Assembly (NCBI RefSeq): GCF_013402815.2
Contig: NZ_CP084880.1
Span: 361,402 to 425,401, forward strand
Source of the DNA: Natrinema halophilum
Lineage (GTDB): Archaea > Halobacteriota > Halobacteria > Halobacteriales > Natrialbaceae
Direction of reading: 5' to 3'
Length of the DNA stretch: 64,000 nucleotides
Shown here: positions 18,415-27,606 of the stretch, one piece after another
Position numbering within the stretch: the first letter of the stretch is position 1
How the letters are laid out: every line of letters starts with the position of its first letter
The notes under the pieces: model-generated
Told to the model about the DNA's origin: nothing
Seen by the model: only the letters and a program-made list of their open reading frames with translations
The model's database searches: none
Translations under genes and position numbers: made by a program

Positions 18415-19581
18415 TTACACCACATCCTGTCTTCGCAACTCCTCGAACTCTGTTTGGTCGATACCCGCTTCTTCGAGAACTTCCTCCGTGTGTTCGCCCA
18501 TCTCAGGAACTGATTCGTCGGTCTGCTGGAGCCCATGGCGTACCTTGGCCGGGTATCCGATACGTGGTATCAATCCGTTGGCATCGCGTACGATCCCCCT
18601 ACTTCGAACATGGTCGTCGGTCACAGCTTCGCTTATTGTCTGTACCGGAGCGAACATGACCTCCTTCTGGGCGAGTCGAGATTTCCATTCTTCGAGGGTC
18701 TTCGATCGGAACGTCTCCGCGAGTCGCTCGCGCACGGCCACTCGCGTCGCCTCGTCCTCCGCTCGATGTCTTTCGATCAGTTCTTCCTGGCCGAGTTCCT
18801 CGCAGAGCGTCCGCCAAAATTTTGGCTCGAGTGCACCAATCGAGAGATATCTGCCATCAGCTGTCTCATACACGTCGTAGCAGGGGAATTTTCCTGTCAG
18901 TTCGGTGCGCCCAGGGCGGGGTTGATCTCCGTTCAGCGCGAGCGGCGCGACGGCGTGCGAAAATGACAGTAGTGTGTCAGTAATGGACAAATCGATGTAG
19001 TTACTATCGCCCTTATTCAACTCTCGGCTCAAGAGAGCGCTGACCATGCTGAGCGCCGTGAATGTTCCACCGGCTATGTCACCGATTAGGAAACCGGGAA
19101 TCTCGGGTTTTGAACCTTCACTGTCCCGAGTCATGTCAATCAACCCCGCCATGCTTGCGTAGTTTAGATCGTGACCGACGCGGTCCCGGTAGTTCCCGTC
19201 CTGTCCGTATCCGGACAGTGAACAGTAGACAATGTCTGGATTGTGGATACGGACGGATTCATAGTCGACGCCGAGGCGGGCGGCGACGCCAGGGCGGAAC
19301 TGTTCAATCACGGCATCCGCGTCTGCGACGATCTTGTAGAAGGCCTCAAGACCGCCCTCATCTTTGAGATTGATAGTTACACTTTTCTTGCCACGGTTGA
19401 TGGCAGAGAAGACGGCGCCCACGTCGTCGGCCACCTTCGGTTCTATGAATCGCGCATAATCGCCCAAATCCGGATCTTCGATCTTGATCACTTCTGCTCC
19501 CATGTCCGAAAGCAACTGGGTCGCATACGGTCCTGGAAGGAGCCGAGTCAAATCAACGACACGAATGCTATCGAGTTGCAC
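18415..19581 (-). CDS. class III CoA-transferase (CaiB/BaiF family) 1
   Basis: 388 residues. The N-terminus RVVDLTRLLPGPYATQLLSD and AEVIKIEDPDLGDYAR is the CoA-binding start of the family. The catalytic Asp is expected in FLIGDIAGGTFTALSMVSAL (about residue 170). The later motifs YDVYETADGRYLSIGALEPK and FWRTLCEEL are typical of alpha-methylacyl-CoA racemase and CoA-transferase members. RLLPGPYATQLLSDMGA with IEDPDLGDYAR also fits alpha-methylacyl-CoA racemase (Amacr), so racemisation of a 2-methyl branched acyl-CoA is a real alternative and would suit a branched substrate and the neighbouring mutase. Confidence 0.9.
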   Translation of the reverse strand: MQLDSIRVVDLTRLLPGPYATQLLSDMGAEVIKIEDPDLGDYARFIEPKVADDVGAVFSAINRGKKSVTINLKDEGGLEAFYKIVADADAVIEQFRPGVAARLGVDYESVRIHNPDIVYCSLSGYGQDGNYRDRVGHDLNYASMAGLIDMTRDSEGSKPEIPGFLIGDIAGGTFTALSMVSALLSRELNKGDSNYIDLSITDTLLSFSHAVAPLALNGDQPRPGRTELTGKFPCYDVYETADGRYLSIGALEPKFWRTLCEELGQEELIERHRAEDEATRVAVRERLAETFRSKTLEEWKSRLAQKEVMFAPVQTISEAVTDDHVRSRGIVRDANGLIPRIGYPAKVRHGLQQTDESVPEMGEHTEEVLEEAGIDQTEFEELRRQDVV

Positions 19582-19796
19582 GGTAACATATCTATATACG
19601 ACACCTTAAATATAACTTAAAATATATTTTACTCACTGCGATCGGATCGATTCCATTGGATTACATTGACCTGGGCTTGGTCAGACCATTGAATTCGACT
19701 CTCATCGACCGAGAATATGGCCTGTCCGAAGCCGACGGTTGAGTATCCGCCTGAGCATACCTCGTCTGATCGCAGTCGGTCATGAGCGTGATCCCG

Positions 19797-21649
19797 TCAG
19801 CCGGAGAAATCCACGGGCGCATCACCCTGCAAGACGACCTCACTGCCCTCCCTAGCGATCGAAAACGCAACGTCGACTAACGGGAATTTGACGCCTACAA
19901 CGACTCCCGTGACGGTGAGGATATCTCCAGGCCAAACACGAGCAGTGAACCGATTCCGAAATTGGGTTACCGTCTCGATGCCGAACCAGTTCGAGAGTAC
20001 CGTCGAAGCATAGCAGGCGGTGATCATCCCCTGTCCGAAGATGTTCCGGTTTCCTAGTCGGCGCGCGTAGTCCTGGTCGTAAAGGATCAGATTGAAATCG
20101 CCGCTCGCCCGGGTGCACCGGACGAAATCGGTCGATGATATTCCCTCGGTTAGTAGCGTCGGTCCTGAGTCACCTTCCTCAACGGCCGCGGGATCTGGGC
20201 GGCTATCGCATTCCCCATCTGGCCACGTGATGGATGCGAACGAGGATGGTCGGCTTAGTTCGGGATTCTCGATCGCATTCCCATGGCCCGCCGTATCTGC
20301 CGCGCCGTCGCGTTTGCTGTAGTGGTATCGAACGTCGCGTGGTGTCTCGATGAACGGCGCGTCAGCGGCGTAGCCGTGACGCGCCACGCCGTGCTCGTCA
20401 TATCGTCCTCGCTGGTAGACACAGTCGATGAACACAGGGAATGTTACCCGCTCAGCGAGTTCGTGTTCGATCACGCGACTCCAGCCTTTGCTGAGTTCGT
20501 CTTGAATCGCCTCATCCCACCGGATGATCGGGACAACGTAGGCGTAGTTGTGGGCCTGTAGCAGCGTGAGACACTTGCTGTCGTAGAATCCGCGATCAAG
20601 GTAGACGGCCTTGACACCGAGGTCAAGGCCGTCGAGAACACCGAGGAACTCAGCAAGGACGCTGCTGGCGGTGTCGCCGTCTCGGAGTGGTTTGCGTCAC
20701 TTCTGAATCTTGGCAACGTTGGAACGCTATTCGAATCCGGCAACTCGAGCGAACGCGTCCGAAACGAGTATTCAAACCAAACCCCGATCACCCGAAGACG
20801 GCGACACCGCCAGCGTGTACCGTTTGTTCGTTACGCGTGCGTAGAGTCTGGCGTAAGCGTGGAACGCGGTGGTTCCGCGCTTCGCCTCGGAGTGGTAGAG
20901 GCCGTCTGTGTCGTCTTCGTCACCGTAGTAGGGTCGCAGGTGGAGGTCTGTGCAGACCTCCACCTGCTCAGGGAGCAGTTCGCCAATATGTCGCCGTAGG
21001 AGCGTGTTAGCGACTCGTTCGAGCCGGAACGGCTCGAAATTCGTCAGCAGGTGGTAGAGGGTCGTGTTCGCCGATGGCGAGTCTTCACTGGAGTTGCATA
21101 GCGTCGAGATCGAGGTCCCGTCGGCGGTTGCGCCGACGAGGACCTCGTAGATGTCCTCTACATCGATTTCAGCGTTATTGGTGAGGTTCAGAGAAACTTT
21201 CTCGTCAACCGACTTGACGAGGAAGTTAAGGAACTGGTCTTCGTGGATTTCACTGTCTGCTTGCTGCTGGTGCTTGGACACATCTTCAGCAAGCAGACGT
21301 TCTAACTAACCGGCTTTGTGAGGTACTGAGACTGGTCGTTCGAACTCAAATTCCTACTCACCATGAATTTCGAAGCGACGGTCGAACCGAGGTCGAACCC
21401 GCATGGTCCGTGGTCCGAAAACCGGTACTAAGGGAAGAGGCCAGCGCGCGTGAACGTAAGTGGAGCGGGGGTTTCATCACCACATTGGCGGTCGACTGCG
21501 ACCGCGCCCATGTAAACTGAACTCGTGTCGCCGATGACTCGCGCGAACTCAGCGACTTTCTCTGATCCAACCGTGAAATCGCGCACAGTCTCGACGGGTC
21601 TGCCGATTAGATCCCCGAGTCGACTAGTGTCTTCTTGGCTCATTAGCAT
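19797..21649 (-). pseudogene. MaoC-like double hot-dog hydratase, interrupted by an ISH3-type element
   Basis: Two halves of one gene on the minus strand. The 5' half (21649 down to about 21329) encodes the MaoC N-terminal-type domain: IGRPVETVRDFTVGSEKVAE, VIGDTSSVYMGAVAVD, and APLTFTRAGLFP, then a stop and a frame change. The 3' half (about 20308 down to 19797) encodes the catalytic hot-dog: SSTDFVRCTRASGDFNLILY with its Asp/Asn hydratase signature, FGQGMITACYASTVLSNWFG and VWPGDILTVTGVVVG. An ISH3-type fragment with its right tip at 21328 lies between them. The intact enzyme would hydrate 2-enoyl-CoA and so fill the missing hydratase step of the cluster. This copy is dead, so hydration must come from elsewhere. 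Confidence 0.8.
20309..21328 (-). mobile_element. ISH3-family insertion sequence, copy 1 (truncated)
   Basis: Transposase on the minus strand starting at 21281 (MSKHQQQADSEIHEDQFLNF, then NTTLYHLLTNFEPFRLERVA and VEVCTDLHLRPYYGDEDDTD). The right tip TTTGTGAGGTACTG ends at 21328, identical to that of copy 2 at 31086. The element lacks its left third: homology to copy 2 ends at about 20309, and no left tip is found. Inside, a foreign stretch of about 115 bases (20681-20797) is bordered by inverted 14-base copies of GGCGGTGTCGCCGT, and breaks the transposase frame. This copy cannot move. It sits in the MaoC gene. Confidence 0.85.
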
Positions 21650-21883
21650 ATACTCAAGTTAGTCGAACGACTAGACCGCGGCAGCCGACTGCCACTGCTC
21701 AAGACTACAGATCTATGTTTCATACCTGTCAAAAAACAAGCGATGGTATTAAACATTGAAATGACGGTAGCCGACGTCTCTTTCTCCATCCTTCCGTGTG
21801 AAACGCCATCGGTGTGACAGGATTAGTGCCGGACAAGCAGTGACTGACGGTGGACCACTCGGCTCTAGATGCTGATAACAACA

Positions 21884-21893
21884 TTTTAGAATC
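21884..21893 (+). promoter_or_regulatory. putative promoter (TATA-like box) of the second mutase gene
   Basis: TTTTAGAATC is centred about 26 nt before the ATG at 21914, matching CTTTAGAATCC before the paralog at 1868 in both core and spacing. This suggests a leaderless transcript and common control of the two mutase genes. Confidence 0.55.
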
Positions 21894-21913
21894 TGCCACA
21901 CATATTCAAAGTA

Positions 21914-23614
21914 ATGTTCGACGACCACGAGCTCGATGCTATTCAGGAGCAACGGGACCGGTGGGAAGAGGAGTCACTAGATTCGGTTCTCGAATCCCAC
22001 GGCGAACGGAAGGGCCGCTTCGCGACAGTCTCAAATCACATGGTTGACCGCCTCTACACACCCGCTGATGTAGCCGACATCGACTTTGAGGAGGAGATCG
22101 GTTTTCCCGGCGAACCGCCGTACACGCGCGGCCCGTATCCAACCATGTACCGGGGACGGACGTGGACAATGCGCCAGTTTGCGGGGTTCGGAACCGCCGA
22201 AGAGACCAACGAGCGGTTCCACTACCTCATAGATAAGGGTCAGACTGGCCTCTCGACTGCCTTCGACATGCCTTCGCTGATGGGGCTCGACTCTGATGAT
22301 CCAATGAGCGAAGGCGAGGTCGGCAAGGAAGGCGTCGCTGTCGACACGCTTCGGGATATGGAGATCCTCTTCGATGGAATCGAAATCGACAAGGTATCTA
22401 CGTCGTTTACGATCAACCCGTCGGCACCAGTCATCTACGCGATGTATATCGCCTTGGCCGAGCAGCAAGGCGTCCCACGCGAGGAGATACGCGGTACACT
22501 TCAGAACGATATGCTCAAGGAATTCATCGCTCAGCGGGAGTGGGTTATTCCGCCGGATCCTTCGTTGGACGTCGTAACTGACACAATCGAGTTTGCCACT
22601 GAGGAGACACCAAAGTTTCATCCTGTCTCCATATCAGGCTATCACATCCGGGAGGCTGGTTCGACAGCCGTCCAAGAGGCAGCATTCACGCTCGCCGATG
22701 GCTTCGCTTACGTTGAGGACTGTCTCGACCGAGGACTCGACGTTGACGAGTTCGCGCCGCTACTCTCTTTTTTTTTCAACTGTCACAACTCTATTTTCGA
22801 GGAAATCTCCAAATTCCGCGCGTCGCGTCGCATCTATGGCCGTGTAATGGAAGACTGGTACGGTGCCCAGAACCCCGAATCAAAGCGTCTTAAGTTTCAT
22901 ACCCAGACTGCGGGACAGTCTCTCACTGCCCAGCAGCCTTTGAACAACATCGCCCGAGTGACGATTCAGGCATTGGCTGCCGTCTTCGGCGGCACCCAAT
23001 CGCTGCACACGAACAGCTTCGACGAAGCTCTAGCTCTTCCGAGCGAGAAGGCCGTCCGTGTCGCCTTACGCACCCAGCAGATCATTTCTGAGGAGTCGGG
23101 TGCGGCTGACATCGTCGATCCGATGGGAGGTAGCTTCGCAATTGAGAAGATCACCAATGAACTCGAGAAGGAAATCATGGCCTACATCGAAGAAATCAGG
23201 GAAATGGGCGAAGGATCGGTTCGTGACGGTGTCCTCGAGGGCATCGAACAGGGCTACTTCCACCGAGAGATAGGAGAGGCGAGCTATGAGTACCAACAGC
23301 GGGTTGAAAGCGGCGAGGAAGTCGTTGTCGGTGTCAACGAGCACACGATCGAGGAGGACACTTCCCCGGAGATCCTCGAAGTCGACGAAACAACACGCGA
23401 CCGCCAGCTAACGCGGCTCAAGGAGGTGAAAGATGAGCGCGACGACGGGGAAGTCGACGCTACGCTCGCGGCTCTATCGGAAGCAATTGATCGCAAAGAG
23501 AACGTGATGCCGTTCATCATCGACGCAGTGAAAGCGTACGCGTCGATGGGCGAAATTATGCAGGTGTTTGAGGACCACTACGGTGCCTACCAGGAGAACA
23601 TCACACCCATCTGA
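21914..23614 (+). CDS. cobalamin-dependent acyl-CoA mutase, large subunit (methylmalonyl-/isobutyryl-CoA mutase family), copy 2
   Basis: 566 residues and nearly the same sequence as the copy at 1868, with long identical blocks (RGPYPTMYRGRTWTMRQFAG, SLHTNSFDEALALPSEKAVR). It shares Phe at the usual Tyr position (RQFAGF) and Asp where methylmalonyl-CoA mutase has Arg (PPDPSLD), so both copies share whatever specificity this gives. Differences are scattered (for example DKGQTG for DEGQTG, LSFFFNCHN for LSFFFNSHN), as expected for an old duplication or a second acquisition rather than a fresh copy. The B12-binding small subunit gene follows in the same direction at 24109 after about 490 bases, so the pair forms the holoenzyme. 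Confidence 0.92.
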   Translation: MFDDHELDAIQEQRDRWEEESLDSVLESHGERKGRFATVSNHMVDRLYTPADVADIDFEEEIGFPGEPPYTRGPYPTMYRGRTWTMRQFAGFGTAEETNERFHYLIDKGQTGLSTAFDMPSLMGLDSDDPMSEGEVGKEGVAVDTLRDMEILFDGIEIDKVSTSFTINPSAPVIYAMYIALAEQQGVPREEIRGTLQNDMLKEFIAQREWVIPPDPSLDVVTDTIEFATEETPKFHPVSISGYHIREAGSTAVQEAAFTLADGFAYVEDCLDRGLDVDEFAPLLSFFFNCHNSIFEEISKFRASRRIYGRVMEDWYGAQNPESKRLKFHTQTAGQSLTAQQPLNNIARVTIQALAAVFGGTQSLHTNSFDEALALPSEKAVRVALRTQQIISEESGAADIVDPMGGSFAIEKITNELEKEIMAYIEEIREMGEGSVRDGVLEGIEQGYFHREIGEASYEYQQRVESGEEVVVGVNEHTIEEDTSPEILEVDETTRDRQLTRLKEVKDERDDGEVDATLAALSEAIDRKENVMPFIIDAVKAYASMGEIMQVFEDHYGAYQENITPI

Positions 23615-24108
23615 TCGGCGTCGAATCGTGGGAGACGTCAAATTATACCGTTTTGGAAGGCCTGGTCGATTCGCATCCCATTAGAGAATGTTCAAACAAC
23701 CAATCGCTGTCCTATTTGAGCGGCACCTCCTCAATATGGGCTTCATGAAGCTGGAATTTTCGCAATTCAAATCACAAGTATGAATGACAGCCCCAAAACA
23801 ATCGAGTATTTGATCCAGTTGCCGTAGTACCAATAGTCAAAACGGTCTTGAATGGTCTTCATACATCGGTTTCAGGAAGAACGGCCTCTATAAATCTTCT
23901 GACACGGTCTGGATCCTGACAATACCATCGACTTTCACTTCACGAACCGGTTATGGAGGCATCACATAGATCAAATATATTGGTCACCTCTATTTCGGTA
24001 GCCGACCTATTATGAAATACATTCGATTCTAATGTAAATTTATCAACTTTACGCATGCACATTCCGATTTCCGATAGGATTATACGGAACTGCGTAAAAG
24101 ATATCTAT
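23615..24108. other. intergenic region between mutase large and small subunit genes
   Basis: About 490 bases without a supported gene. The 3' end (24000-24050) is AT-rich. AATTTATC at 24037-24044 would be a TATA box for a transcript beginning near 24067, which favours the GTG start at 24109 for the small subunit rather than the ATG at 24055. Confidence 0.45.
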
Positions 24109-24525
24109 GTGAGTACTGAGAGCAAGCAGCAAAGTATCCGATGTATGGTAGCGAAAGTAGGACTGGACGGTCACGACCGCGGTGCACACGTCATTGCGCG
24201 TGCGTTCCGCGACGCCGGCTTTGAGGTCATATACTCCGGATTGCACAAGTCGCCCGACGAAATCGTTCAGGCAGCGGTCCAGGAGGATGTTGACGTGCTC
24301 GGCATCTCAATTCTCTCCGGGGCCCACGACACGCTGGTCCCGAAGATTATGAACGGACTCGACAAGTACAGTGCCAGAGACGACACGCTCGTTCTCGTGG
24401 GTGGGGTCATTCCTGAGGAGGACTGCAATGAACTCGAAGAGGAAGGCGTCGCAGCGATCTTCGGCCCTGGCACTTCGATAGACGAGACTATAAATTTCAT
24501 CAAGGAGCAGGCACCAGAACGATAA
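24109..24525 (+). CDS. acyl-CoA mutase small subunit, cobalamin-binding
   Basis: About 138 residues from the GTG at 24109, the normal length. An ATG at 24055 is in frame but too close to the putative TATA box. The adenosylcobalamin-binding motif DxHxxG is present as GLDGHDRGAHVIARAF, whose His ligates cobalt from below. It is followed by SGLHKSPDEIVQAAVQEDVD, LGISILSGAHDTL, LVLVGGVIPEED and FGPGTSIDETINFIKE, the complete Rossmann-like B12 domain. It works with the large subunit at 21914, and possibly also with the one at 1868. No MeaB-type GTPase chaperone gene lies next to it, although in many genomes one does. Confidence 0.93.
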   Translation: MSTESKQQSIRCMVAKVGLDGHDRGAHVIARAFRDAGFEVIYSGLHKSPDEIVQAAVQEDVDVLGISILSGAHDTLVPKIMNGLDKYSARDDTLVLVGGVIPEEDCNELEEEGVAAIFGPGTSIDETINFIKEQAPER

Positions 24526-25033
24526 GCTCGTATCACAATTCGCTACCCGAAGAGATACTGGCAGACAAACTTTGCGTGCTCGCTTATGTCATTTCGAAGA
24601 TCGAAAACCCGTCGCAGGGCCGCCATGACATCGTTTCGGAAATCCTGTTGAGAAGAGCGTCGTCGAATTACCACTAACGGGTATCGAGTAACGCTACAGG
24701 CTGAAATCCCGTCTAATACAACTTAATGGCTTTGGGCTCAGGTCACACAACGTCGCTGTAGATACTCATGACCGTTTTGCCATAGGATGCGTCTGATACT
24801 TTTTACTTAGCAAGAGCATGTCGTACAATGGTTCTCAACAGGGATTATTCACGGCATCAATCTTGGACAAAACCTATGACTGGCTAAACTACAGGCTCTT
24901 ACGCAAAATGAGAGCTATATAATCGTCAGGTAAAGGGAGTGAGACGTATTCTATGACATGCTGTAGCAATTCTGCACTGTCACGGTCTCGTTGTACTATT
25001 GCTAATAATGCGAGATACAATTGGAGAATTAAT
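24526..25033. other. intergenic region with one possible gene remnant
   Basis: About 500 bases. From about 24532 an open plus-strand frame (HNSLPEEILADKLCVLAYVI, then GRHDIVSEILLRRASSNYH) ends at 24680. It looks coding but has no start codon and no known motif, so it is probably the tail of a decayed gene. The rest up to the end of the ABC ATPase gene is AT-rich and empty. It marks the change from the GC-richer CoA cluster to the AT-richer transporter region. Confidence 0.4.
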
Positions 25034-26554
25034 TTATTTCTTTCCTGCTTTGGCTACTGTAAGATGCTTTTGGATCAATTCCTCACTATTGTCAAGTTCA
25101 TATGGGGTACCTGTCCAAACAATCTGTCCTTTGTCTACTAGAGCAATGCGGTCGGCTAACGAGAACGCGAGTTCAGAATTCTGCTCTGTGAGTATCAATG
25201 TGATATCTGTCTCTTCAATGAGTCGCGAAAGATTCTTTTGAAGTTTGTTCACAATAACTGGTGCAAGTCCTTCACTGGGCTCATCAAGTAATAACAGATC
25301 CGGATCTGTTCCTAAGGTACGCGCAATCGATAACATCTGTTGTTCTCCCCCACTCAAATTTTTCCCATCATTATATTTTCGTTCTTCAAGTCGTGGGAAG
25401 ATATCGTAAAGCCTCTTAATCGACCAATTTGAGTCCGGTTCTATAGCAACTTCTATATTTTCTTCGACAGTTAGATTTGGGAAAATACGTCTCTCTTGTG
25501 GGACATAACCTATACCAGTTCTCGCAATCTTATGTGTGGGCATTCCTGAAATTTCGTTACCGTTGAACACAACACTACCAGACCTGGGAGAAACAACGCC
25601 GATAATGCTTCGAAGTATCGTTGTTTTCCCTGCTCCATTTCGGCCGAGTAGCGCGATAACTTCACCCTCGTTTATCGACATCGACACATTATGAAGAATA
25701 TGACTCTCATCATAAAATGAATTGACATCATCTAATGATAGTATAGGCTGCTTACTATTGAATTTACTCTCGTTTTTACTATCTGAACGGATCTCATCAA
25801 AGTTTTCGGTTCCAAGATACGCTTTCTCGACATCATCATTTTGTTGAATAGACTTTGGAGAACCATCTGCAATTATCGCACCCTCGTTCAACACGATGAC
25901 CCGCGATGCAATGGAGAACACAACATCCATATCATGTTCAATAATTAAAAATGACTTATTAGTCTGTTCGTTAACTGATTCTAATAGGTCTACAAATTCT
26001 TCAGTCTCATCTGGGTTAAGACCAGCAGTTGGTTCGTCAAGGAGAACGAAGTCAGGATCAGTTCCTAATGATAAGGCGATCTCAACACGTCGTTGATCGC
26101 CATAGGCTAGTTTGTTACAACTTATATTTTCTACCCTTTGGAGATCTAGTAATTCAAGTATTTCATCGACTTCTTTGGATATTTCTACGTTGGTACCGAC
26201 AGGCGAATAAAAATTGAACCTGTTCCGTGTTCTTGCAGTGATTGACGCCCTAATGTTTTGACGTACCGTAAGATCATCAAATAAATTGTTTAGTTGGAAG
26301 GACCTACCAATTCCCTGTTTCACACGTGCAGCGACACCTTCGTTCGTGATATCTTTACCTTTGTAGGCAATAGTCCCACTTGTTGGGTGTAATTTACCAG
26401 TTATGAGATTAAATAGTGTTGTCTTCCCTGCACCGTTGGGCCCGATGAGAGCAGTAACACCCTCATCATCACAGTTGATGGTTACGTCATCAATTGCAAC
26501 TATTCCTCCAAACTGCTTCGATACGTTTTCAAGTTCGATTATTTTGTCAGTCAT
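25034..26554 (-). CDS. fused LivG-LivF ABC transporter ATPase
   Basis: 506 residues with two complete ABC domains. The first has Walker A GPNGAGKT (38-45), Q-loop GRSFQLNNLF, a signature written LAYGDQRRVEIALSLG and Walker B FVLLDEPTAGLNPDE, followed by the long-loop features of LivG (HDMDVVFSIASRVIVLNEG). A linker of about 25 residues (RSDSKNESKFNSKQP) leads to the second, which has Walker A GRNGAGKT, GYVPQERRIFPNLTVEENIE, signature LSGGEQQMLSIAR, LLLLDEPSEGLAP and LTEQNSELAFSLADR, as in LivF. LivG and LivF are normally separate genes. Here both nucleotide-binding domains are one chain. The gene follows livM with an ATGA overlap. It powers uptake through LivH and LivM. Confidence 0.92.
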   Translation of the reverse strand: MTDKIIELENVSKQFGGIVAIDDVTINCDDEGVTALIGPNGAGKTTLFNLITGKLHPTSGTIAYKGKDITNEGVAARVKQGIGRSFQLNNLFDDLTVRQNIRASITARTRNRFNFYSPVGTNVEISKEVDEILELLDLQRVENISCNKLAYGDQRRVEIALSLGTDPDFVLLDEPTAGLNPDETEEFVDLLESVNEQTNKSFLIIEHDMDVVFSIASRVIVLNEGAIIADGSPKSIQQNDDVEKAYLGTENFDEIRSDSKNESKFNSKQPILSLDDVNSFYDESHILHNVSMSINEGEVIALLGRNGAGKTTILRSIIGVVSPRSGSVVFNGNEISGMPTHKIARTGIGYVPQERRIFPNLTVEENIEVAIEPDSNWSIKRLYDIFPRLEERKYNDGKNLSGGEQQMLSIARTLGTDPDLLLLDEPSEGLAPVIVNKLQKNLSRLIEETDITLILTEQNSELAFSLADRIALVDKGQIVWTGTPYELDNSEELIQKHLTVAKAGKK

Positions 26555-27606
26555 TGTTGATCACCACTGAATAATTTTTTGAATTGGGTGTATCTATTCC
26601 CTATTTGCTCTTTTAATAATAGTTGAAGATCATAATCGCTTCTATTTTCCCAAACGCCAAGAATTCCGTTAGGGAAGAATAGTACAATGAAGGCTAATAT
26701 GATTCCAACACTGATCTGCCAGTAGTCAGTGAATCGGATAAGTATCTCTTCGATTCCAACGTAGACTATGGTGCCAATCACAGGTCCTAAGAAACTATAA
26801 GCACCTCCGATTAGGGTGACGAGAAGCGGATCAGCTGCCGTAGTCCAACTTAACAGCGATGGTGACACGACGTAATTACGCAAGGCGGCTAATGATCCAG
26901 CAAGACCCGCAAAAGCACCGCTTATGACGAACGCGGTCCATTGGTAGAACTTAGCCGACAACCCGATGAAATTCAATCTCTCCGGGTTTTCTCGTACCGC
27001 AGTTATTAGTTCTCCATACGGCGAGTTGACGATCCTCCATGCGAATAATAGTGATAACACAACTATTACTAAGACCAAATAGTAGAACATTTTGGTGTCC
27101 GCAGAACTAAAGGAATAAACACCCAAGTCAATTGTTTGCGATGGCACAATTAGGCCGTTATCACCTCCAGTAATATTAGATAATGTGTTGGCGAGTTCGT
27201 AGAACAACATAGTCAATGCTAGTGTTAGCATCGCGAAGTAAATACCTCCTCGCTGTACGATTACAACACCAGCAATTGCCGCAGTTAGTGTCGCGACAAA
27301 CACACCAATGAGAATTGCAGGTATAACTGAATGCGTTGTCGGAATAAGTCCATAACTGTTAGTTATTGAGAGTCCGAACGCATATGCGGCAATGCCATAA
27401 AACGCGCTATGGCCAAATGATAGTAATCCTGTGTATCCGAATAGAATATTCAACCCCATCCCGAATAATACCAAAATCATTGAATCTATTACTAACCCGA
27501 GGAAACGGGTATCGAATCCCAGCATTGGTAACAGAGCCAATAGTACAATCGTCCCTAAAACGATGGTATTTTGTCTGGAACGAAGTATTGAACGAGGTAT
27601 CTCCAT
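26551..27606 (-). CDS. LivM-type ABC transporter permease
   Basis: About 351 residues. A GTG three bases earlier is also possible, but the ATG at 27606 overlaps the upstream stop as TGATG. Eight to ten hydrophobic helices are visible, and the family string LNILFGYTGLLSFGHSAFYG near residue 55 is the hallmark of LivM. VRENPERLNFIGLSAKFYQW and GGAYSFLGPVIGT are the cytoplasmic loop that docks on the ATPase. It forms the membrane pore together with LivH. Substrates of the family are branched-chain amino acids, amides, urea and some aromatic or dicarboxylic acids. It lies in the middle of the livH-livM-livGF operon. Confidence 0.9.
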   Translation of the reverse strand: MEIPRSILRSRQNTIVLGTIVLLALLPMLGFDTRFLGLVIDSMILVLFGMGLNILFGYTGLLSFGHSAFYGIAAYAFGLSITNSYGLIPTTHSVIPAILIGVFVATLTAAIAGVVIVQRGGIYFAMLTLALTMLFYELANTLSNITGGDNGLIVPSQTIDLGVYSFSSADTKMFYYLVLVIVVLSLLFAWRIVNSPYGELITAVRENPERLNFIGLSAKFYQWTAFVISGAFAGLAGSLAALRNYVVSPSLLSWTTAADPLLVTLIGGAYSFLGPVIGTIVYVGIEEILIRFTDYWQISVGIILAFIVLFFPNGILGVWENRSDYDLQLLLKEQIGNRYTQFKKLFSGDQQ

